Made by a program: the position numbers and the translations under genes
NCBI GenBank assembly: GCA_041655035.1
Contig: JBAZCN010000042.1
Coordinates: 1 to 23,872, forward strand
Source of the DNA: NAT127 sp041655035
GTDB lineage: Bacteria; Pseudomonadota; Gammaproteobacteria; Pseudomonadales; Porticoccaceae
DNA: 23,872 bases
Direction: 5' to 3'
The notes under the pieces: model-generated
Database searches by the model: none
What the model was told of the DNA's origin: nothing
The model's input: the letters and a program-made list of their open reading frames with translations, nothing else
Part shown: positions 1-5,391 of the stretch, piece after piece
How the letters are laid out: every line of letters begins with the position of its first letter
Numbering within the stretch: position 1 is the first letter of the stretch

Positions 1-775
1 CCAGTGACCGCATGGTGTCGAAGGCCGCTGGCGTGACGCGTCCGTTGGGTCGGAGGTATTCCACCCGGTGTACCGGTAGGGACTGGGTCGATGCACGTGG
101 ATACGCTTCGATAGCCGGGATACGGGTGTCGAGCACGACGATGCCGGGTTCGGCAGAGAACAGGTCGCGCAATGCCTGCTGGATCAACCGCGCGTTGCTG
201 GAGACCGGATGCACTCGGTTGATGAGCAGTTGCAGCGGCGGTGGTTCGATACCAAGACGCCGATAGGGGGCAATGTCCTGCATCAATTGCAGGGTGCCTC
301 GGCGGAATTCCCTTGCCGCCAGAATCTCCGGCGTGACCGGTGAGAGGGCGAGGTCGGAAGCCAGTACCGCCATCTCCAGCAAAACGCTGCGGGCACCCTG
401 GGTATCGATCAGCAGCAGATCATAGTGAGCACTGAATGCGGGCAACAGATTGCGCAGCCGCAGCCGACCGTCTGGTGCATGCAATAACAGAGTATTCAGT
501 TGCCCCTTGTCGTCATTGGACAAGATCAGATCCAGGCCATCGATGACGGTGTGCGAGACCAGTTGATCTCGATCCTGCTCATTGAAGGCGAGCAACTCGT
601 AGATGCCACCTGGCGCCCTGTGTTGCAGGGTGAAATAACTGGACAAGGTGGGCTGCACGTCGAGGTCGAGCAGCAGGACACGCAGCCCCGCATCGGCTGC
701 GATACCGCCTAGATTGGCTGCCGTGGTGGTTTTGCCCACGCCACCCTTGGTGGAAATGATGGATACGACTTGCAT
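1..775 (-). CDS. parA: ParA-family ATPase (Soj-like), 3' end cut by window edge
   Basis: This is a deviant Walker-type ATPase of the ParA/MinD superfamily, which uses ATP-dependent DNA binding to segregate plasmids or stabilise excised ICEs. The reading frame is open from ATG 775 to the window edge and gives 258 codons. Near the N-terminus is the signature KGGVGKTTT (residues about 10-18), followed by LLLDLDVQPTLSSYF (switch I/A' region) and later LLLIDTQGA (Walker B-type). A good Shine-Dalgarno (GGGAGGAAACCC before the ATG) supports the start. It lies 33 bp downstream of alpA on the same strand, so the two are likely one operon. ICE ParA proteins run to about 290 residues, so roughly 30 residues should be missing. 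Plasmid-type partition versus ICE regulation cannot be told apart here; a ParB partner may lie beyond the window. Confidence 0.88.
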   Translation of the reverse strand, partial: MQVVSIISTKGGVGKTTTAANLGGIAADAGLRVLLLDLDVQPTLSSYFTLQHRAPGGIYELLAFNEQDRDQLVSHTVIDGLDLILSNDDKGQLNTLLLHAPDGRLRLRNLLPAFSAHYDLLLIDTQGARSVLLEMAVLASDLALSPVTPEILAAREFRRGTLQLMQDIAPYRRLGIEPPPLQLLINRVHPVSSNARLIQQALRDLFSAEPGIVVLDTRIPAIEAYPRASTQSLPVHRVEYLRPNGRVTPAAFDTMRSL

Positions 776-808
776 GGGTTTCCTCCCCGTTTTTCCGAAA
801 AGGAAATC

Positions 809-1024
809 TCAAGTGCGTTCGTTGAGCCGGTCTTCGATCCACTGATCGATTTCAGCGGCATCCCAACCCACGGCGCGTACCCCTAGGCGGATTGCCTTGG
901 GAAATTGGCCCGCTTTCATGAGGTTGTAGATGTGCGCACGCTTGAAGCCAGTCTTGGCCTCGACCTCGGCACGGCGCAGGATGCGGCGTTCGACCGGTTG
1001 AGTCGGGAGAGATTGTGCAGTCAT
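809..1024 (-). CDS. alpA: AlpA-family transcriptional regulator
   Basis: A 71-residue AlpA/MerR-like DNA-binding protein of the kind that controls integrase or excision genes in prophages and ICEs. The core reads ILRRAEVEAKTGFKRAHIY, then KAIRLGVRAVGWDAAEID and QWIEDRL: the helix-turn-helix, the beta-hairpin wing and the terminal helix of the family. A GTG at 1033 could add three residues, but the ATG at 1024 has AGGAG eight bases upstream and is preferred. parA follows after 33 bp. Twin palindromes lie about 65-110 bp upstream of the start, so the operon probably has its own regulated promoter. Family assignment is firm; its target is unknown. Confidence 0.85.
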   Translation of the reverse strand: MTAQSLPTQPVERRILRRAEVEAKTGFKRAHIYNLMKAGQFPKAIRLGVRAVGWDAAEIDQWIEDRLNERT

Positions 1025-1088
1025 ATCGAGCACTCCTGGACGCTCTTTAGCGTGTTGCGGAACATGCTCGCCATTTCATGCCTACCCA

Positions 1089-1135
1089 CTGCACATTGCA
1101 CTGCAATTGCAGAGATCAGGACTGCAATTGCAGTC
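1089..1135 (-). promoter_or_regulatory. Twin palindromes upstream of alpA-parA (putative operator)
   Basis: Two identical 12-bp perfect palindromes, CTGCAATTGCAG, occur at 1101-1112 and 1122-1133. The second extends to 16 bp (GACTGCAATTGCAGTC, 1120-1135). Their centres are 21 bp apart, two helical turns, so bound dimers would sit on the same DNA face. An imperfect third copy (CTGCACATTGCA) occupies 1089-1100. The second palindrome touches the stop codon of the upstream gene. The position relative to alpA suits an activator or repressor site for the alpA-parA operon. The repeats are seen; the binding protein is unknown. Confidence 0.6.
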
Positions 1136-1880
1136 AGTAGGGCTCCGTATCGATGTGCTGCCTGGCGGCCTTGAACTTCGACCACAACGTGCGTTCGCTA
1201 AGTCCAGGACGACCTGGGTAGTAAGTCATCAGAGCACTGATAATGGAATCTGTGGTGTCAAACGATGAGTAGCGCTTTCCGCTGGGGGATTGGCCAAGCA
1301 GTAGCGTCAACAAGCCGCCGACGATGTTGAGGTAGGTGGCTTCGCTTCTGGATGAAATCTCGTGCTCAGTCGTTTTCTTCTGATTTGCTTTTTTTCGTAA
1401 TTGTCGGCATTGGTCCTCAAGAAAATTGAGATTCTTTTCCATTTCAGCATTCTTTAACTTCAATGCTTCACGATCGACCATCAGGATTTGCATGGTACCG
1501 GGAGTGATGGCCATGTGACTTTGCCGCTCTATCTCGTCGAACAGGAAGCCAGGTTTTTGGTCAGGATAGAACCGGGACATCCATGCCTTGAGATCGACGT
1601 GGCGAATAGTCAGTTCAGAGTTTTCCAGTAGCGTTGGGTCATCGCAGGTAATGCCGAATTTTCCGTAAGGCAAATCCCCATTTCTGAGGCCGTCGAAGAG
1701 ACGCTCCAAGTTCAGTGCCAGTGTCGGCCATCTCGAAAACGGTCCTTCACCTAATACATGGATTCCAGTGACTTCCTGAAGAATTCTGGCTTCAAATGGC
1801 ATCAAGTCACTCCATCGAATCGCTGCCTCGATGGGCTGATAGAAGACTTTGGCATGCCGAGAGTCGTTGTTCTTTTCCAT
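1134..1880 (-). CDS. Conserved-looking hypothetical protein with central coiled coil
   Basis: A 248-residue protein that I cannot assign to a named family. The N-terminal part (about 12-120) is globular, with YQPIEAAIRWSDLMPFEA near the start and DLKAWMSRFYPDQKPGFLF around residue 95-115. Residues about 135-170 (EALKLKNAEMEKNLNFLEDQ onward, rich in Lys/Glu/Gln) look like a coiled coil. The C-terminal 70 residues include YLNIVGGLLTLLLGQSPSGK and GRPGLSERTLWSKFKAARQ, a helical module that I recall from many accessory proteins on proteobacterial islands. No catalytic motif, signal peptide or membrane segment is visible. The RBS is weak (GGAA eight bases before ATG 1880). It is followed by alpA after about 110 bp holding palindromes. 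DNA binding is a guess only. Confidence 0.7.
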   Translation of the reverse strand: MEKNNDSRHAKVFYQPIEAAIRWSDLMPFEARILQEVTGIHVLGEGPFSRWPTLALNLERLFDGLRNGDLPYGKFGITCDDPTLLENSELTIRHVDLKAWMSRFYPDQKPGFLFDEIERQSHMAITPGTMQILMVDREALKLKNAEMEKNLNFLEDQCRQLRKKANQKKTTEHEISSRSEATYLNIVGGLLTLLLGQSPSGKRYSSFDTTDSIISALMTYYPGRPGLSERTLWSKFKAARQHIDTEPY

Positions 1881-2365
1881 GGTGCGTTCCAGACATCTGG
1901 CCCTCCTGGTAAAGTGTCAACAAGTTCCCAGCCAAGCAGCTACCGCACGGATGCCTACTTGGAGGTTACGCAGCTATGGGCAGGGTGGCGCCGAGGACGA
2001 GTTGTCATCGTTGCTTTCTATGGACCGCTATATCACCCCATAGACGAGGCTGCTCTTCATGAGTGCAGACATACCCATGTTGCCTGAGTGTCGAGAGACA
2101 TGGCACTCCCGTAAAGACATCAGACGTCAGCGTCTGAATTTCTGAAGCCAATAATCATCATCAAGACTTTTCAGGTCTGGACAGTGACAAAACATTACCC
2201 CATGTGAATTGCTTGGAGTTTCTCCAAGGCTGCACACGTACATCGGCATCGCCTCGGGGTCGAAATACACCGCGTGTGCAGGTACATCTCAGAAGGAGAC
2301 CTGTGGGTGTTGATACCTTTCTGGTCTGACTGGATGCAAAAAAAGAATCGCCACAGCTGGACACC
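1881..2365. other. Intergenic stretch without a convincing gene; one hairpin
   Basis: Between the LysR gene's 3' end and the hypothetical gene's start no frame gives a protein with recognisable features; the short open frames are low-complexity or overlap neighbours. It should carry the promoter of the 248-residue gene. A perfect inverted repeat TCAGACG-TCAG-CGTCTGA is at 2120-2137 (7-bp arms, 4-nt loop) without a following T-run, so it resembles an operator or cruciform more than a terminator. The stretch may be remnants of degraded genes, which cannot be shown by eye. Confidence 0.5.
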
Positions 2366-3250
2366 CTATAGCCCAATACGAGCGACGCGCTGCATGAAAT
2401 TGTGCAGTTGATCCGAAGGCTCAGTATCAGGTCGAAGTAAATAAGTCGTCATCACGTGGGAGTGGCCGACAAGCGGCCTGATAATGATGTCTGTGTGGTG
2501 CGACGATTCGATACGCGCCGCGCTGGAAAAACCGATACCGTAACCGGCGGCAACCAATGTCAGCATGAGATCATGGGTGGATACTCTTTCGGCCACGGTG
2601 ATGGGTGAATCAATCGAGGCGAGCAGGCTTTCCAACTGTCGACTGCACCCTTCACAAAACTCGGGATGACAGAGAACCAGGGGGTGCTTCACGACCTCAT
2701 CAAGAGGAACATGCTTGTGAGCCAGTAATGGGTGTCGTTTCGGGACAGCGATAACCAGTGATTCTTGCCAGGCTACCTCGGCAACCAAGTCATCATCCAC
2801 GTCATTGGAGAGCGCAAAGCCGGCGTCATAGAGATCGTGTCTCAATCCTCTTTGGTGTTGAGCCAGGGGTATCTCGAACAATCTGATTTCGACATCAGGT
2901 TCCTCTTCCCTGCACAGGGCGAGCAGCGGAGTCAGGCGACTGCGTGCAATGCCATCGGAAAGTGCGATACGCAACGTGCCTCGGTAGCCGGTGGCGGCCG
3001 CTTTGACATTGGTCTTGGCTTGATCGATGCAGAGCAGGGTGCGGCGGGCATCTTCCAGAAAGACTTCACCTGCCCAGGTCAGGCGTGTGCCGCGAGACGT
3101 ACGTTCCAGTAATGTCGCTTCGAGTTCGGTTTCAAGCTGCTTGATGGTGCGTGATAGCGGGGACTGTTCGATGTTCAGACGCTCGGCGGCACGACTGAAA
3201 TGGAGCTCCTCGGCGACCGCTATGAAGTATCGAAGGTGGCGTAATTCCAT
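2366..3250 (-). CDS. LysR-type transcriptional regulator
   Basis: A full-length (294 residues) LysR-type regulator. The winged helix-turn-helix is at residues 1-60 (MELRHLRYFIAVAEELHFSR, then SPLSRTIKQLE), followed by the linker helix and a periplasmic-binding-protein-like effector domain from about 90 to 294 (GTLRIALSDG, LVIAVPKRHPLL, VAAGYGIGF). The N-terminus resembles the CatR/BenM branch. An unusual Cys/His cluster, C194-H195 with C199 and C202, lies in the effector domain. ATG 3250 has GAGG nine bases upstream. A possible -10 (CATAAT, minus strand, 3287-3292) lacks a good -35. It is divergent from the ArsR-type gene with 147 bp between. LysR regulators often control a divergent neighbour; here that neighbour is itself a regulator, and the effector is unknown. 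Confidence 0.9.
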   Translation of the reverse strand: MELRHLRYFIAVAEELHFSRAAERLNIEQSPLSRTIKQLETELEATLLERTSRGTRLTWAGEVFLEDARRTLLCIDQAKTNVKAAATGYRGTLRIALSDGIARSRLTPLLALCREEEPDVEIRLFEIPLAQHQRGLRHDLYDAGFALSNDVDDDLVAEVAWQESLVIAVPKRHPLLAHKHVPLDEVVKHPLVLCHPEFCEGCSRQLESLLASIDSPITVAERVSTHDLMLTLVAAGYGIGFSSAARIESSHHTDIIIRPLVGHSHVMTTYLLRPDTEPSDQLHNFMQRVARIGL

Positions 3251-3362
3251 GCGCTAGGTCCTCGCGATTGACGCCACCGCAGTGCGATTATGGCCCTTAC
3301 AACAGTCCGCCTTCCGCAAGGGCGTCGCTTCGAATGTAATCTGCAAGCCAAACGATGTATGA

Positions 3363-3391
3363 TTGACTTAATTAAGTAGAGGCAACATTAC
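3363..3391 (+). promoter_or_regulatory. Promoter with overlapping palindrome before the ArsR-type gene
   Basis: A 12-bp perfect palindrome ACTTAATTAAGT (3366-3377) overlaps a good -35 element TTGACT (3363-3368). A weak -10 (CATTAC, 3386-3391) follows at 17 bp. A dimeric ArsR-type protein bound here would block RNA polymerase, so autoregulation is the simple inference. No strong Shine-Dalgarno lies at normal spacing (AGAGG is 15 bases from the ATG), so start of transcription may be close to the ATG. Confidence 0.5.
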
Positions 3392-3397
3392 CATAAA

Positions 3398-3688
3398 ATG
3401 AATAGCTTTGCTGCGCTTGCAGACCCTACTCGCCGCCAGATCATCGAGACCTTGGCGCAAGGTCCCTTGTCGTCAGGGGAGATTGCCGAAAAGTTCGAGA
3501 TCAGTGCTCCGGCAATTTCCCAACATCTGAAGGCGCTTCGAGTTGCCAAACTGGTACGAGTTCGTGTGGAGGCGCAATGGCGCATCTATGAGTTGGACAA
3601 GGATGGGATCGACGAGCTGATGAGATGGGTCACTGTACTCAAGCAGCGAGTAGACGAACTTTGTGACTCAGCGGCGGTAACTCACTAA
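3398..3688 (+). CDS. ArsR-type winged-helix repressor without metal site
   Basis: A 96-residue ArsR/SmtB-fold protein. The opening MNSFAALADPTRRQIIETLA and the recognition helix region ISAPAISQHLKALRVAKLVR are typical, followed by the wing VRVEAQWRIYELD. The metal-binding ELCVCDL-type motif is absent; the only cysteine is near the C-terminus (ELCDSAA). It is therefore probably not an arsenic or zinc sensor and resembles the ArsR branch that pairs with other effectors (for example SdpR-like or AHSA1-linked types), though no such partner gene is adjacent. A stop codon in frame at 3377-3379 leaves ATG 3398 as the only reasonable start. It is divergent from the LysR gene and convergent with the integrase. 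Confidence 0.88.
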   Translation: MNSFAALADPTRRQIIETLAQGPLSSGEIAEKFEISAPAISQHLKALRVAKLVRVRVEAQWRIYELDKDGIDELMRWVTVLKQRVDELCDSAAVTH

Positions 3689-3744
3689 GTGGCAGGACTT
3701 GATGGATTGCCCTGTCAGAATAGCCGGGTAAGATCACACAGCCT

Positions 3745-5019
3745 CTATTCAAGGTGCGAAGGGTTATTTGTCAAAGCTGGTTCAAGGCGAGCATTAGTGT
3801 TGACCCGTTTGGCAAACTTTCTCGACTGTTCAGGCTTCAAGCCCGCTTTGAGTGCATCCAGATAATCTGCATACCATTGCATCATCAGTCGGCGCTGGGG
3901 GAGATAGATGGCGTGGTTGTAGTCACCGGCAATGCCGGTTTCCTTGTGAGACAGTTGCGCATCCACGAACTGCTTGGGCCAACCATGTTCCCGAAGTAAT
4001 GTGCTGGCGGTATGTCGGGTACCGTGGCTGACCATGCGGCCCTTGTAACCAATGAGCCGGAACACTTTGTTGACTGTGTTCTCGCTCATCATGGGGTTTT
4101 TGGTACCGATGCCTGGAAAGAGGTACGGTTGCCTTCCAGTAATCTCTCTGAGCTTTTTGAGCATGGCAACCATTTGAACGGGGAGCGGCGTCACATGCAT
4201 ACGGCGCATTTTCATTTTCTCCGCGCCGATACGCCAAAGCGCATCATCCAGGTCGACTTCATGCCATTCAGCAAAGCGGATCATGCCAGGACGCGAGGCA
4301 GTGAGGATGGACATCCAGGCGGCAGTACGGTTGATCAGGCGACTGGTAGAGTTGTCCAGTTTGCGAAGGAAGTCCGGTAACTCGGGTTCGAGCAAATGGG
4401 GGTAGTGTTCGGCCCTCGGTGCCTCCTTGGCAATGTAGCGCAGTTCCGATGCCGGGTTGTTTTCACACAGGCCCTTGGCGATCGCCCGGCTGAAGATTTC
4501 GCGCAGCCAGCCCCGCACCTTCTTGGAGACATTCAATGCACCACGTTTCTCGATGCGGGCCTGGACGGCGGCGCAGTCTGCTCTCGATACGCTGGGAAGA
4601 TGTTTGTCGCCGAGTACCGGGAGAATGTCCTTGTCGAGGTAGGTCCGCATCTTGTCCAGGGTTGAGGCGGAGCGGCCAGCCTTGATCTTGCTTTGGTACC
4701 ACTCTTCTGCGGCTGCACCGAACAGGTTGGCCTTCGATTCGGTCGAGGTCTGTTTATCCTGTTTGCGTTTCTGGCTGGGGTCGACGCCCCGGGCCACGAG
4801 TGCACGCATCTCGGCGGCTTTCTCGCGAGCGAGTTGGAGGGAAATGGTTGGGTAGACACCCAATGAAATGCGAGGCTGTTTGCCATCGAACCGATAGCGG
4901 AAGTGCCAGTACTTTTGGCCTATGGGCGTGACCCACAGCGACAGGCCTCCGCCATCGGCGAGAGCATAGGCTTTTTCCTTAGGCTTGGCAGCCTGGATTT
5001 CTCGAGCTGTGAGAGCCAT
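3745..5019 (-). CDS. int: Tyrosine recombinase / integrase (P4 family)
   Basis: A 424-residue site-specific tyrosine recombinase that inserts and excises the element at the neighbouring tRNA. The N-terminal DUF4102 arm-binding domain (about 1-85) contains LADGGGLSLWV and ISLGVYPTISL; a SAM-like core-binding domain covers about 100-200; the catalytic domain follows. Catalytic residues that can be placed are R243 (ASRPG), a lysine at about 268-270, H332 and R335 (SHGTRHTAS), H358 (AQLSHKETG) and the nucleophile Y367 (DYNHA). The set is complete, so the enzyme is probably active. Length is typical. There is no clear Shine-Dalgarno; the ATG abuts one arm of an inverted repeat. It is transcribed away from the tRNA, into the element. 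Confidence 0.95.
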   Translation of the reverse strand: MALTAREIQAAKPKEKAYALADGGGLSLWVTPIGQKYWHFRYRFDGKQPRISLGVYPTISLQLAREKAAEMRALVARGVDPSQKRKQDKQTSTESKANLFGAAAEEWYQSKIKAGRSASTLDKMRTYLDKDILPVLGDKHLPSVSRADCAAVQARIEKRGALNVSKKVRGWLREIFSRAIAKGLCENNPASELRYIAKEAPRAEHYPHLLEPELPDFLRKLDNSTSRLINRTAAWMSILTASRPGMIRFAEWHEVDLDDALWRIGAEKMKMRRMHVTPLPVQMVAMLKKLREITGRQPYLFPGIGTKNPMMSENTVNKVFRLIGYKGRMVSHGTRHTASTLLREHGWPKQFVDAQLSHKETGIAGDYNHAIYLPQRRLMMQWYADYLDALKAGLKPEQSRKFAKRVNTNARLEPALTNNPSHLE

Positions 5020-5021
5020 GG

Positions 5022-5098
5022 TGAGTACACTTTTGTTCTCGAACTTTCAGTGTACTCAAAAATGTACTCATTTGCACATGGCTTCCCCTGGATGCCAA
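5022..5098 (-). promoter_or_regulatory. Integrase promoter and repeat-bearing leader
   Basis: On the minus strand TTGGCA (5093-5098) and GCAAAT (5070-5075), 17 bp apart, form a plausible sigma-70 promoter. Immediately downstream TGAGTACA occurs at 5063-5070 and again in TGAGTACACT at 5049-5058. The inverse AGTGTACTCA follows at 5022-5031, three bases from the integrase ATG. The 10-bp arms at 5022-5031 and 5049-5058 pair perfectly. Either a protein binds these sites on DNA (integrase, excisionase or repressor), or the leader RNA folds and blocks translation. The repeats are seen; their role is inferred. Confidence 0.55.
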
Positions 5099-5129
5099 TG
5101 GAACACCCTGGTGCTATCTTGGGGATTTT

Positions 5130-5175
5130 TATAGATTTTTTAATGAGTTATAGACGTTATTGGCTGTCTATAGAC
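5130..5175. repeat. Three TATAGAY repeats next to the attachment site
   Basis: TATAGAT at 5130-5136 and TATAGAC at 5149-5155 and 5169-5175 are direct repeats at 19- and 20-bp intervals, about two helical turns, in an AT-rich stretch between the integrase leader and the tRNA 3' end. The spacing and position fit arm-type binding sites for integrase or binding sites for an excisionase. No protein has been shown to bind here. Confidence 0.45.
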
Positions 5176-5182
5176 CTTCAAT

Positions 5183-5207
5183 TGGTGCCCAGAAGAGGAC
5201 TTGAACC
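5183..5207 (-). other. Predicted attachment site core in the tRNA-Leu 3' end
   Basis: P4-type integrases recombine within the 3' part of tRNA genes (T-arm to CCA), and the element's copy restores the tRNA. The segment from the T-arm to the encoded CCA of tRNA-Leu lies directly next to the element. The exact core cannot be set without the second copy, which should be at the other end of the element outside the window. Confidence 0.55.
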
Positions 5208-5269
5208 TCCACGACCTTTCGATCACTAGCACCTGAAGCTAGCGCGTCTACCAGTTCCGCCATCTGGGC
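5183..5269 (-). tRNA. leu tRNA: tRNA-Leu, anticodon CAG
   Basis: An 87-nt type II tRNA with encoded CCA. The acceptor stem GCCCAGA pairs with TCTGGGC. The anticodon stem CTAGC/GCTAG encloses the loop TTCAGGT, giving anticodon CAG. A long variable arm (TGATCGAAAGGTCG) is typical of leucine tRNA, and the T-arm GGAGG-TTCAAGT-CCTCT is standard. The sequence is close to E. coli tRNA-Leu(CAG) as I recall it. It reads CUG codons, the main leucine codon in this GC-rich genome. It is the integration site of the element on its 3' side and is divergent from rnr on its 5' side. Confidence 0.96.
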
Positions 5270-5302
5270 ATCGATGGGAGTGTGCGTCCCGTCGAGGCGC
5301 GC

Positions 5303-5331
5303 ACTTTACTGAGGCTTGGCGGTCTTGTCAA
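5303..5331 (-). promoter_or_regulatory. tRNA-Leu promoter with GC-rich discriminator
   Basis: On the minus strand a consensus -35 TTGACA (5326-5331) and a -10 TAAAGT (5303-5308) are exactly 17 bp apart. The -10 is followed by GCGCGCC, a GC-rich discriminator of the type linked to stringent (ppGpp) control of stable RNA genes. Transcription would start near 5296, leaving a 5' leader of about 27 nt before the mature tRNA for RNase P to remove. The insertion at the 3' end leaves this promoter intact. Confidence 0.75.
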
Positions 5332-5391
5332 TTCTCAAGTGAAAAAATCTGTTACTCTTGTGGAACCTTAATTTCTTTCAGGCGAGATTCC

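Larger units (their letters stand above)
1..5207. mobile_element. One end of an integrative element (ICE or genomic island) inserted at tRNA-Leu
   Basis: A P4-type tyrosine integrase sits beside the 3' end of a tRNA-Leu gene, with alpA and parA-type genes further in. Known ICEs of the clc/pKLC102 type combine a tRNA-directed integrase with AlpA-ParA maintenance/control genes, so an ICE is the favoured reading, but no relaxase, coupling ATPase or pilus gene is visible here. The right boundary is placed within the tRNA 3' end; the left boundary is outside the window. Its intergenic DNA is more AT-rich than the housekeeping region. Element identity is inferred; the integrase and tRNA arrangement is seen directly. 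Confidence 0.8.

Noticed and set aside
1758..2087. Plus-strand frame of 109 codons overlapping the 248-residue gene
   Set aside because: It lacks a ribosome-binding site and recognisable motifs, and more than a third of it lies antisense to a better gene.
2161..2376. 71-codon minus-strand frame downstream of LysR
   Set aside because: Its composition is Arg/Ser/Thr-rich, it has no Shine-Dalgarno, and it overlaps the end of the LysR gene.
3689..3744. Terminator between the ArsR gene and the integrase
   Set aside because: Only an imperfect, widely spaced inverted repeat (TGGCAGG / CCTGTCA) without a T-run is present.
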